Assembly: GCA_024362935.1 (NCBI GenBank)
Contig: JANCRA010000065.1
Span: forward strand, 2,604,001 to 2,668,000
Direction of reading: 5' to 3'
DNA: 64,000 nt
Origin: Setophaga petechia
Lineage: Eukaryota; Chordata; Aves; Passeriformes; Parulidae
Made by a program: the position numbers and the translations under genes. This document shows, in pieces, positions 35,590-47,600 of the stretch (the first letter of the stretch is position 1; each line of letters begins with the position of its first letter). The notes below the pieces were generated by a model. It did no database searches and was not told where the DNA came from. It saw only the letters and a list, made by a program, of their open reading frames with translations.

Positions 35590-36394
35590 GCTGGACCCAC
35601 TTTCGGGGCAAATTTGGAGACCTCATCCATGGGTGGAGGGACCAGTTAGGATCTTCCCAGTTGCTGGGAATGGTTCTCCAGGTCCCTGGTGTAAAACGGG
35701 GCTGCCCAGCAACTGCGCATCTGCAAGATGATAAACAATTGTCTTGGTTTGAAGTGAGACGTGTCTGCTCAGGAAGGCAGAAGGCTTCGCTGAAATGGAA
35801 AATGTCAATCCCCTCCTTTCAAATGATTCTCATTTAGAAATTCAAATGCTCTCAGGGAAAGATATGGGGACAGGACTGAGCCCGCTAAGCCGGGCGGCGT
35901 TTGCTGATGCTCTGAGCCCTTCCTAAAGATCCTGTCAGGCTGTCTTAGACACCTGGGGCCAGGGATTCCTTCCAAGCTGGGCCACTTTGGCTGGGCTGGG
36001 GGTGGCCCCAAGGCGGGAGGCAGTGTGTGCAAGGGCCCTGGGTGTCACGCTGCAGCATGGTCACTGTGCCATGGAACGGAACCTGGTCTCCAAGGCCCCT
36101 TTGTGACACGTGGGAAACAGAAGCTCTCCCGGGTGCTGGGAACACGCAACGGGGCACAACGGGACAGAGCAGTGCTGTGAGGAGCCCCCGCACAGTGCAC
36201 TCGTTTCCGTCTGACCCGGAGCTTTTCCACAGCGTTGGTCCGGCAGCTGAGCTCGAGGCCAGAGCACGGGACTCGGTGACCCGCGGCCTTCCGAGGCGTC
36301 TGTTCTGCAGCTGCCCTCAAGGGCAGAAGCGTGGGACTTGGTGCCCCGGAGCTTTCCCAAAGCATCTCTCCTGCAAGTAGCTCCAGTCAGCGGC

Positions 36395-39300
36395 ATGGAG
36401 CAGAGACCCCTGAGCGTGCCCAAGATGGCCTGGGGGGAGGAGGAGCAGGAGGAAGAAGGCCCTGGAGCTTCCCCAGCACAGGAGACTGAGGAGGTGGTGC
36501 CATTCCATGCACCGCAGAAGGGTGAGTGCCAGAGCTGGGCTGCAGGGCTGGAGCTGCAGCCAACTGGGCCCCATGCCATGCCATGCCATGCAATCCCCTG
36601 GGGAAATGCCCACGGACAGGCCGGAAGAGGGCCCAGGCAGACACCCCGCAGTGGCCGTGCTCCATCCCCTGGGCCATCCCGGGGCTCTCCCTGCCTGGAC
36701 AGTGCAGGGCTGGCCTGTGTTCTCCGGCCTCTCCTGCAGCCCCTCAGCTCTGGCTGCGCTCGCTCTTTGCCAGGTGCAGCCCTGGAGCGCACACAGGAGC
36801 AGGAACCCAGCCGTGGCCGCTTCCGCAGCACAGCGCAGGTACCTGCAGCCACCCCCACCTGGGCTGGGCCTGCTGTCCCTGCTCAGCCCAGCACCGTGTG
36901 TGCAGCACTCCATGCAACATCCCCGGCTTCCTGCCCTTCTCCTACAGTTTGTCTGCAAATTCATGAGGAGAATTCTGGAGGAAGAGAACAGCACCATGGG
37001 CACAGGGCTCAGACCCTACGCTCCCATCTTCCTAACTAAGACCAGCGCTGCCCTCCTGTGTATGCTTGTAGAGGAAGATTTTTACTATCCAACCCAAGTA
37101 AGCAGCCCGTGGGCAGGGTTTGATCCTCCCAGGAATTGCTTGGCCTCCCAAGCCACGCGTGCTGGTCCCTGTGAGCCTTTGAGGCCACTTGGCAGTGCAG
37201 TGGGAAGGGCAGCACTTCTCTGGGGAAGCTGGGAACATTGCTCCCTCTGGCAGCGCCCCAAGTCTCCCTGTGCCTTCTCCAGGTGCCCGCCATGGTGAGG
37301 TTCATCCACCAGTGGCTCGTGGCCAATGATTGTGCTGAGCACAGGCTGGACGAGGCCCTGCTGGATCTCACGGAAGCACAGCCAGATGACACAGTCATGG
37401 CGCTCCTGCGTGTGGCCCCGTCCTGTGACAGGTATGGGGCCCAGCTGCCCAGAGGGCTCAGGCCTCCCCAGCCCATCACCCTGTAGAGCCTGGCCCAGGT
37501 ATCTGACCAACAGAGACTTCCAGGGCCCTCTGGCTGCTGCCTTTCCCAGCCCTGGCACGTCAGCCCCTGAGCCTGCTGCCATGCTCCCTCCCTGCCCCTC
37601 AGGGCTCCGTCCCCACCGGCCTGGGCGGCCCGGCTGCTGCTGGCCAGGGCCAGTGGGCAGAGGCAGAACCGGCAGCCAGCTCAGCTCCCCCTGGTGCTGT
37701 GTCTGAGACCCGCCCTGAGACACAGCTCTGACCCCACAGAGCTGCCATGGCCATGTGGAAGACCATCATGGGCTCAGCCAGGACTGCGGAGCTGGCACAG
37801 ATGATCCTCCTGGATGTGCTGGGGAGCTGGCCAGAGCGCAGCACGTGCACCTCCGATGGGGACAAAACGGGTGTCTTTGCCCTGGCTGTGAGTTTCTGCA
37901 ACGGGCCTTTGCTGGCCCCAAGGCTGCCTCTCCAGCAGCTCTCCATCCTCCTTCACCCACTGCCTCTCCCTGCCTCAGGCGCTGGCCTGAAACCTGGCCC
38001 GGGGGCAGCTTCAGGCCCACCAGGCCGTGTGCTCCCCCTGCCTCTCTCCGGGCCTCTCCCTGCCACGCTCGCGCCCTGCCACACGGACACCTGGGCACTG
38101 AGCGCTGTCTCGGGGGGCTTTGTCCTTTGCAGGCAACCGTGGTGATGTGGAAGATCCTCCAGGTGCCCTGTCTGCCACGTATACTGAAGGTGTATTTCCC
38201 CCGCCTCTTTGTGCATCTGCTTTTCCAAGTGTTCTTCAGCACTCTGCATATGCCAGAGGAGGTCGATACCTTCTGGAAGGGATGCCAGGAAGAGCACGGC
38301 CTTGCCACCAGCCCCAACAGGTGCTCCATCCCACTCCTCCTGTCCCTGCCACGTGGCCTGCCAAGGAGCCAGTGCTGCCAGCCTGACCTGGGCTTTGCTG
38401 TGCACACAGCTTTGCAGTGCGCACCCTGAAGTCCCTGCTGTGCCTTCTGCGCTGTGAGGATGTGGTGGTGGCAATGGAACGCAGGTGTGGCTGGGATACG
38501 CTGCTCTCTCCTGACACCCACCACTTTGCCATGGCTCTGCTGGCCAGGTGAGACCCCCTTCTCCCCACTGCCTCTGACATTTGTGCTCTGTGCCCAGGTG
38601 TCCCACAAAGTCCCCGTGCTTATCAGCCAGAGGGCCTTGTCACTGAGGGAAGGCCAAACACACTGGAAAAGGCTGGCAGAGGAGGGAGGCCATGAGCAAC
38701 CAACTCCCAAATGGCCCAGGTCCCCTTGCTGGAAGGCTGGTGGGGAAACATGAGAACTCTGTGAATCACTCCTGGGAGAGGTTTGCCCCACTGGCTCAGG
38801 GTCTTGTTTCCTTTGTCCCGCCTTTAGAGAAATTTCCCATTCATCCATACACTTTTGTTCCGGGATTGCATTCTACCTGCTCGCCCTGCTCAAAGAAGAG
38901 ATGCCATACTGGGATTTCCCTGCCCTGGCATTCCTTGTGGAGGTGAGCCTCAAGGCCAGCGCTGCCTGCCTGAGCTGCCTCCCAGCTCTCTGCCCTCTCG
39001 TAGGCGCAGCTGCCAGGACGGTGCCCGTGCCCTGTGCTGCTGCCTGGGCCCAGCCCTGTGCGGCTCCAGGCTCCTGCCGGCCGGCTCCCTGTCACTGCCC
39101 TGTGCCTTTCAGGTCTTCGAGTGCCTGGACTTGAGGGAATGCAGTGACAGTGTTCTGGAGATCATGGCATAGAAGCTGCAGAGCGAGCACAGGGCCAGGC
39201 GTTACTTGGCACTCAGAGGCCTCGTAGTGCTGGGCAAGAATCCCTGCATGGTGAGAAGGGGGCAGTGGCTGAAGCCGTGCAGGCAGCGTGGGGCTGGGCA

Positions 39301-42231
39301 AGGCACTCGCTTGGCCTTGCCTGGGCTTGGGGCGCTGGGGCAGCTGCTCCCAGCTCTCCTGCCTCCCGCTGCAGCTTGCCCCAGTGCTTCGCGACGGGCC
39401 TTTGTCCTCTGGGCCCTGCGGCAGCAGGGTGGCCTTTCACAAACTTGTGTTCCACACAGGCGGAAAAAATGTGGAGCCTGAGTGAAAGTCTTGTGGAGCT
39501 CCTGCAAGAAGATGATAGTGACATGATCAGGATGACCATTCTTCTATTCAGATACTTGCTCCTGGATACTGGTGCCCCAATACCCACACCCATCGCCCTG
39601 CAGCTGGCTGAGGCGCTCCTGCCACTCTTTGACCACGTAAGGCTCTGTGCCCACAGCCACGGCCACTGGCTGCTGCCCGGAAACTTGGTGCCCTGTGGAG
39701 GTGCAGGCCTGTGCCCTGTGGGGTCTGAAGCAGCTGATGCTGAGGTCTTTTGCCCTTCCTTTCATACAGGATGATAGCCAGGTGCAGCTGAGCTCCATGT
39801 GTGTCTTTCAAGAGATGCTGGACTTATTAACAGAAGATGGAAGAAAGGCCCTGAAGTCCCACGTGCGCCAGAGCCTGGTACCACTCTACTTGCACTGCCA
39901 TGATGAGAATCAGATTGTTGCTGAGGTGAGGACTTGTGGCTGGCTGCTGCCCCCTGGAAGTGTGCTGGGCTGCCTCCTGCCCTGGCACCTTGCAGGCTGC
40001 AGCCTCCTCCAGGCTGTGGCACTGGGATGCTCCTGTGCCCTGGCCTGTGGGGCCATCTGTGCCTCTCTGCTGCTCTCCAGGCCTCCCGGGAAACGCTGCA
40101 TTGTGCAGCCAGATTCCTAAGGAGGAGGGATCTCGAAAAAATGCTTCCGGTGGATCAGACATGGAAGTTTGCCGAGAGCCTGGTAAGGACTGCCAAGAAT
40201 CCTCAGTCTGGAGAAAGTCCCTGAGGGCGGTGCTCAGTGTGCGGGGCTGGCAGCTGTGCCCCTGCCCGCTGCTGCAGCCAGAGGCCGCGCGGGCTCTTCT
40301 CCAGGCTCCCGCGGGCCCGAGCCGGGTGCCCATGGAGCCCCGGCAAGGCGGGGTTGCGGGCGGGCACCGCGGCTCCCCGGGCAGCAGCCGGCCCTCTGCC
40401 CCCTGCCCTCGGGAGCCCTTGGCCAGCGGCTGCTGGCCGCGCCTCAGGGCTGTGCGGCCAGGGGAGGCCGGGGCTGGGCGCAGGCAGCGCCCGGCCCAGG
40501 GGCGGAGCCCGCGTTAACCCTTCCCTCCGTCCGCTCTCCCCAGCTGGCAGAGGACAGGAGCAGAGCGGCCGAGCACCTGCGCCGGGCCCTGCCCTACCTG
40601 GAGAGCCCACAGGAGCCCCTGCGAGAGGCGGCCGTCGGCTTCATGGGTGAGCCCCGAGCCCGTGCTCCCTCCCCGGCCCGGCCCGGCCCGGCCCGCGGCA
40701 GTTACGCCCCAGCCCCGCCTGCTGCCCCGGCAGCGCCAGCCGGGACCGGCGCCGCGGAGCCCCGCCTGGCCTGGCCATTGCTGCTGCCGCCCTCTGGCAG
40801 CCGTGCCCTGGCCCGGCAGCGTGCGGCAAGGGCCGGGCTGAGCCCTGCCGGGCCAGCAGCCCGTGTGGCCACAGCGCCGGCAGCGCTGCTGGCAGGGAGC
40901 TGTGCCGCCGGCGCCGTGACAGGCTCTGTCTTCACAGGCATGGCCGGGCGGCGCCTGAGGGGGCAGCGGCAAGAGCTGCAGCTGATCTGCACCGGTGAGT
41001 GAGGGCAGCGGGCTGACAGCGGGGGCTGCCGGGGCGAGCTGCAAGCCCTGCCCCGGCTGCGGAGGGCTCTGCTCCCGGGGCCAGAGCACACTGAGATTTC
41101 AGGGCCACGTGGGCCATTGCTGGCCAGGAGCATCAGGCTGATCCCCTTGCTCCCTGCTCCCTCCTGGCCGTGGCAAGAGCCGGCTGGCATGGCCCTTGCT
41201 GGGGCCTCTCCTTGGCTCCCCACAGATCCGGGATCTGACCTTGGCTCTGTTATCTTTGCCCATCATAAAAAATCAAATCCCATGATAAAAAACCAAACAA
41301 TATTTGAGATAGCTGCAATTTTAATGGAATAGTTTAGAAAATACATCTTGACAATATCATTTGATTAAAAATATGGGATAATTTGGTTCCAATAATCGCG
41401 CATAACCACAGGATAACCGCGGGGTATGGAGTGCAGGGTTCTGGAGCCTTGCCACCTCACGTATGAGCTTGCCAAGTGAAGATTCCCCCTTTTATGCCAC
41501 GTGTCCATGTCATCTCCTCCCATTTTCGATTCATCACACTTCTACCTCTGCCCTCAACACCACCTTTACCACCGATGCTCCACCATTTGTTTTGGTTGTC
41601 ACACAAGTCTTTGGTGGGCGTCGTTTTTTTATGAAGGCATCTCTTCTTTCTATTTGTCCTTTAATTCATGTTTGGGTTACACACGCGCACCAAGCCAATA
41701 CAATGTAATCCAAAACAAACATATTTCTACATTTAAAAATCAAAGCAATGAATCTCCTATAGCTAGCATTTTCCTGAGACCCAACCACATTTTTCCTTCT
41801 TTCTGTTTTTTTTAGTAACTGTTAGCTCTTGCTTTTTCCTCCTGTCATGGAACACCTGCAGGGAGGGGAGGGTGGAACCCCTCCTCTCCCTTTTTTCTTG
41901 GCATTATAACTTTTACCTGTTTTATTATGATTTCCAAATATTAATTCCTGCATCAATAATGATTAATGTTTCAATTTTGTCAGCACCAATCATACCTACT
42001 TACCACAGCTCTCTGTTCCTCTCTCTTGCAGCCCTCGAAAGCCTGACGGAGGACATGAGCAGTGCTGTGTCAGAGCTGGCATTTCAAACACTGCATGTCC
42101 TCCGAGCAACAGCCAGTAGGCGATATTCCATCTTCCAGAGGCTGCACGATCAGCTGCGCAGGGCGTGGATGACTTGGCCTCGTCTGTCACGGCTCGGCTG
42201 GCTGCACTGCATGAGCTCTGAGGAGAGCTGA
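36395..42231 (+). pseudogene. MROH-like gene copy 1, nonsense mutation
   Basis: Exons: 36395-36521, 36774-36838, 36948-37097, 37283-37431, 37740-37887, 38133-38320, 38410-38547, 38828-38942, 39113-39250, 39460-39636, 39770-39925, 40081-40182, 40544-40646, 40938-40994 and 42032-42231, all with AG/GT borders. They splice to 2,013 nt. Exon 9 has TAG at 39170-39172 where copies 2-4 have CAG (Gln), ending the protein a little past the middle. The last intron carries a solo ERV-A type LTR (41248-42007). Exon 8 uses a different acceptor sequence (cgcctttag) and exon 12 has several substitutions (FLRRRDLEKM against [10 protein letters not shown]). The C-terminus also differs (RATASRRYS against RPIQRGPYS). 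It is the oldest or most divergent copy. Stop read-through or an error in the assembly cannot be excluded. Confidence 0.85.
41248..42007 (-). mobile_element. Solo LTR of the ERV-A family in intron 14 of MROH copy 1
   Basis: The 760-bp insert aligns with the ERV-A LTRs (ggataaccgcggggtatgga, gccacctcacgta, aatcatacct..taccaca) and is flanked by the 4-base direct repeat gctc (41244-41247 and 42008-42011). A 4-bp duplication fits a gammaretrovirus-like integrase. It is absent from the same intron of copies 2 and 3. It has more private changes than the two ERV-A LTRs, including an extra segment near 41345-41365. Confidence 0.8.
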
Positions 42232-43633
42232 TCCGGGAGGCTCTCTTTGATGAGGCAACCTGAGCCAGCAGGGATTTTTACTTTTCTTTAAATTTTTTTT
42301 TAATGTTTTCTTCCATTCTTTTTTTTACTATATGTAAATATAGACTGTGTTATAATAGACAGTAACTCAAGAGATTTTTTTTTGCTGTCCAGGGTCCGTA
42401 GTGGATAGGGGAAGAGGGGAAAAGGGTGCTTGTGCTCAGCCAGATGCCCAGGCGTGCAGTGCTGCAGGGGAAATGGCCAGAAGCCCCTTGGCCTTTGCTG
42501 GTTCTGCTGAAGCCTTTGTGCTGCCCACAGAGCGGCTGGGCAGGGCCCGGAGCTGCGGGGATCCCTGCCAGGGCGGTGCCTGGAGATGGCCACAAGCCCT
42601 GTGCCAGGCAGGAAGCGCCATCCGTGTCCTCCTGCCCGTGTGCTGCTGGCTGCCTTGCTGAGGGCTCCCAGCTGCCCCTGCATGGGGCTGCTCTGCAGCT
42701 GCTGTGGGGCTGCGGCTCTGCTGCCGGGCAGCTTGGCCGGGCTGGGGCAGCCCCTGAGGGGCTGGGGCGCTGGCAAGCCCTGAGCAATGGGCTGTCAGAG
42801 GCCACAAGCAGCCCCCTGGCAGCCGCCTTGATCCTGCCAGAGTTGACTTGCAAGAGGGATCCCGGGCACTCTGCAGCCAACAGTGTTGTTGGAAAGCCAA
42901 ATGCAGGGAGGTCTCAGATCTTTGGGCCTGGAAGCCAAGGCTTAGAATTAAACACAGGATTTGTGCTGAGACCTTGAAAAGGGCTTCCAAATTCAGGTGC
43001 TACAAGTGAGAATGTGGATTTGTAGTATAAAGCAGACATCCAAAGCTAAGTGGAGGAAAGTTTAGCATTTTAGAGTTTAAGATCTAGAAACAATAAAAGT
43101 AGTTACAACTGTAAACACCAAGTTTACACTGCAGTGCTGTAGTTTTGCGTGTCAGAACAGAATTGGCTGAGAAAGCTTACACTGTAGCACGAGTTCATGA
43201 GATGAAATACTGAAGGATTGGGTCAGAAACATCAATAAACTTGTTGGCAATGTTTTATTGGCCAAGAAATCCTTCAAAGTTCTTGTAAGTACAAGTCTTG
43301 CGACGTTGTGAGCCATGTAATGGAGATGTGAGCCAAACTCACCTGTCCTGTCTATGCAGAAGAGAAGAAAAAGCAATGACATCATCTAAAAAACTCAGAG
43401 GTCCGCTCTCTAGCTCGTTCCAAAGGCCTTGAAATCCCCCACAGTAGGATTTAGCTACAAATAGATGACAGGGACTCTTAGTGCTGGCTCTTTGACTCCA
43501 GAGCAGCTGTTTTAGAATCTTTCCCATAACCCTGTGTAGTTATGTGCCAGCAATGGATCATTTGAAGAAACTTTCCCAACTGACTTGCATGGAGGCTTGT
43601 TTGAAGGGTATTTGAGGAGAAAGGCTCCTGCAA
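42232..43633 (+). other. 3' flank and spacer of MROH unit 1
   Basis: After the stop comes a T-rich stretch (a likely 3' UTR), then a GC-rich block (42420-42960), then AT-rich sequence with AATAAA at about 43090 and 43234. Either could end the MROH transcript; the first is about 0.85 kb after the stop. No gene is recognised; open frames on the minus strand (43152-43385 for instance) look spurious. The same block recurs after copies 2 and 3. Confidence 0.45.
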
Positions 43634-43821
43634 GAGATCTGGGCTTTGCATTTTGGCCTAGCTGTGTCCGCTGCTGATTGTGAAGTGTGGCATCAGCAGC
43701 AGGGCTATCTGGGCTAAAAATAGAGAAGAGATCTGGGCTTTGCATTTTGGCCTAGCTGTGTCCCCTGCTGATTGTGAAGTGTGGCATCAGCAGCAGGGCT
43801 ATCTGGGCTAAAAATATCATC
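43634..43821 (+). repeat. 94-bp tandem duplication in the promoter of MROH unit 2
   Basis: The block from gagatctgggctttgcattt through gggctaaaaata occurs twice in succession with a 94-base period (43634-43727 and 43728-43821). The other units have one copy. It includes the ctaaaaata motif upstream of the TATA box. Confidence 0.75.
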
Positions 43822-43849
43822 AAGTCACTTGCCCTTGCTCTTTTTGGCC

Positions 43850-43856
43850 TATAAAA
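43850..43856 (+). promoter_or_regulatory. TATA box of MROH unit 2
   Basis: TATAAAA in the same context as unit 1, preceded by the duplicated 94-bp block. Confidence 0.5.
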
Positions 43857-44654
43857 GCTGGTCCCACTTTCGGGGCAAATTTGGAGACCTCATCCATGGG
43901 TGGAGGGACCAGCTAGGATCTTCCCAGTTGCTGGGAATGGTTCTCCAGGTCCCTGGTGTAAAACGGGGCTGCCCAGCAACTGCGCATCTGCAAGATGATA
44001 AACAATTGTTTGAAGAGAGAGGTGTCTGCTCAGGAAGGCAGAAGGCTTCTCTGAAATGGAAAATGTCAATCCCCTCCTTTCAAATGATTCTCATTTAAAA
44101 ATTCAAATGCTCTCAGGGAAAGATATGGGGATAGGACTGAGCCCGCTAAGCCGGGCGGCGTTTGCTGATGCTCTGAGCCCTTCCTAAAGATCCTGTCGGG
44201 CTGCCTTAGACACCTGGGGCCAGGGATTCCTTCCAAGCTGGGCCACTTTGGCTGGGCTGAGGGTGGCCCCAAGGCGGGCGGCAGTGTGTGCAAGGGCCCT
44301 GGGTGTCACGCTGCAGCATGGTCACTGTGCCATGGAACGGAACCTGGTCTCCAAGGCCCCTTTGTGACACGTGGGAAACAGAAGCTCTCCCAGGTGCTGG
44401 GAACACGCAACGGGGCACAACGGGACAGAGCAGTGCTGTGAGGAGCCCCCGCACAGTGCACTCGTTTCCGTCTGACCCGGAGCTTTTCCACAGCGTTGGT
44501 CCGGCAGCTGAGCTCGAGGCCAGAGCACGGGACTCGGTGACCCGCGGCCTTCCGAGGCGTCTGTTCTGCAGCTGCCCTCAAGGGCAGAGCGTGGGACTTG
44601 GTGCCCCGGAGCTTTCCCTAAGCATCCCTCCTGCAAGTAGCTCCAGTCAGCGGC

Positions 44655-47600
44655 ATGGAGCAGAGACCCCTGAGCGTGCCCAAGATGGCCTGGGGGGAGG
44701 AGGAGCAGGAGGAAGAAGGCCCTGGTGCTTCCCCAGCACAGGAGACTGAGGAGGTGGTGCCATTCCATGCACCGCAGAAGGGTGAGTGCCAGAGCTGGGC
44801 TGCAGAGCTGGAGCCTGCAGCCAACTGGGCCCCATGCCATGCCATGCCATGCCATGCCATGCCATGCCATGCCATGCCATCCTCTGGGGAAATGCCCACG
44901 GACAGGCCTGAAGAGGGCCTGGGCAGACACCCCGCGGGGGCCGTGCTCCATCCCCTGTTCCATCCCGGGGCTCTCCCTGCCTGGGCAGCGCAGGGCTGGC
45001 CTGTGTTCTCCAGCCTCTCCTGCCGCCCCTCAGCTCTGGCTGCGCTCGCTCGTTGCCAGGTGCAGCCTTGGAGCGCACACAAGAGCAGGAACCCAGCCGT
45101 GGCCGCTTCCGCAGCACAGCGCAGGTACCTGCAGCCACCCCCCCCTGGGCTGGGCCTGCTGTCCCTGCTCAGCCCAGCACCGTGTGTGCAGCACTCCATG
45201 CAACATCCCTGGCTTCCTGCCCTTCTCCTACAGTTTGTCTGCAAATTCATGAGGAGAATTCTGGAGGAAGAGAACAGCACCATGGGCACAGGGCTCAGAC
45301 CCTACGCTCCCATCTTCCTAACTAAGACCAGCGCTGCCCTCCTGTGTATGCTTGTAGAGGAAGATTTTTACTATCCAACCCAAGTAAGCAGCCCGTGGGC
45401 AGGGTTTGATCCTCCCAGGAATTGCTTGGCCTCCCAAGCCACACGTGCTGGTCCCTGTGAGCCTTTGAGGCCACTTGGCAGTGCAGTGGGAAGGGCAGCA
45501 CTTCTCTGGGGAAGCTGGGAACATTGCTCCCTCTGGCAGCTTTCCAAGTCTCCCTGTGCCTTCTCCAGGTGCCCGCCATGGTGAGGTTCATCCACCAGTG
45601 GCTCGTGGCCAATGATTGTGCTGAGCACAGGCTGGACGAGGCCCTGCTGGATCTCACGGAAGCACAGCCCGATGACACAGTCATGGCGCTCCTGCGTGTG
45701 GCCCCGTCCTGTGACAGGTATGGGGCCCAGCTGCCCAGAGGGCTCAGGCCTCCCCAGCCCATCACCCTGTAGAGCCTGACCCAGGTATCTGACCAACAGA
45801 GACTTCCAGGGCCCTCTGGCTGCTGCCTTTCCCAGCCCTGGCACGTCAGCCCCTGAGCCTGCTGCTATGCTCCCTCCCTGCCCCTCAGGGCTCTGTCCCC
45901 ACCGGCCTGGGCGGCCTGGCTGCTGCTGGCCAGGGCCAGTGGGCAGAGGCAGAACTGGCAGCCAGCTCAGCTCCCCCCGGTGCTGTGTCTGAGACCCGCC
46001 CTGAGACACAGCTCTGACCCCACAGAGCTGCCATGGCCATGTGGAAGACCATCATGGGCTCAGCCAGGACTGCGGAGCTGGCACAGATGATCCTCCTGGA
46101 TGTGCTGGGGAGCTGGCCAGAGCGCAGCACGTGCACCTCCGATGGGGACAAAACGGGTGTCTTTGCCCTGGCTGTGAGTTTCTGCAACGAGCCTTTGCTG
46201 GCCCCAAGGCCGCCTTTCCAGCAGCTCTCCATCCTCCTTCCCCCACTGCATCTCCCTGCCTCAGGCACTGGTCTGAAATCTGACCCGGGGGCAGCTTCAG
46301 GCCCACCAGGCCGTGTGCTCCCCCTGCCTCTCTCCGGGCCTCTCCCTGCCACGCTCGCGCCCTGCCACACGGACACCTGGGCACTGAGCGCTGTCTCGGG
46401 GGGCTTTGTCCTTTGCAGGCAACCGTGGTGATGTGGAAGATCCTCCAGGTGCCCTGTCTGCCACGTATACTGAAGGTGTATTTCCCCCGCCTCTTTGTGC
46501 ATCTGCTTTTCCAAGTGTTCTTCAGCACTCTGCATATGCCAGAGGAGGTCGATACCTTCTGGAAGGGATGCCAGGAAGAGCACGGCCTTGCCACCAGCCC
46601 CAACAGGTGCTCCATCCCACTCCTCCTGTCCCTGCCACGTGGCCTGCCAAGGAGCCAGTGCTGCCAGCCTGACCTGGGCTTTGCTGTGCACACAGCTTTG
46701 CAGTGCGCACCCTGAAGTCCCTGCTGTGCCTTCTGCGCTATGAGGATGTGGTGGTGGCAATGGAACGCAGGTGTGGCTGGGACACGCTGCTCTCTCCTGA
46801 CACCCACCACTTTGCCGTGGCTCTGCTGGCCAGGTGAGACCCCCTTCTCCCCACTGCCTCTGACATTTGTGCTCTGTGCCCAGGTGTCCCACACAAAGTC
46901 CCCGTGCTCATGAGCCAGAGGGCCTTGTCACTGAGGGAAGGCCAAGCACACTGGTAAAGGCTGGCAGAGGAGGGAGGCCATGAGCAACCAACTCCCAAAT
47001 GGCCCAGGTCCCCTTGCTGGAAGGCTGGTGGGGAAACATGAGAACTCTGCGAGTCACTCCTGGGAGAGGTTTGCCCCACTGGCTCAGGGACTTGTTGTCT
47101 TTTTCCTCTCCTCAGGATAATTTCCCATTCAGCCATACACTTTTGTTCCGGGATTGCATTCTACCTGCTCGCCCTGCTCAAAGAAGAGATGCCATACTGG
47201 GATTTCCCTGCCCTGGCATTCCTTGTGGAGGTGAGCCTCAAGGCCAGCGCCGCCTGCCTGAGCTGCCTCCCAGCTCTCTGCCCTCTCGTAGGCGCAGCTG
47301 CCAGGACGGTGCCTGTGCCCTGTGCTGCTGCCTGGGCCCAGCCCTGTGCGGCTCCAGGCTCCTGCCGGCCGGCTCCCCCTCACTGCCCTGTGCCTTTCAG
47401 GTCCTCGAGTGCCTGGATTTTAGGGAATGCAGTGACAGTGTTCTGGAGATCATGGCACAGAACCTGCAGAGCGAGCACAGGGCCGGGCGTTACTTGGCAC
47501 TCAGAGGCCTCGTAGCGCTTGGCAAGAATCCCTTGATGGTGAGAAGGGGGCAGTGGCTGAAGCCGTGCAGGCAGCGTGGGGCTGGGCAAGGCACTCGCTT

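Noticed and set aside
44725..45252. HAMPC / MAWHG period-5 peptide repeats
   Set aside because: They are translations of the intronic CCATG microsatellite, not a protein repeat.
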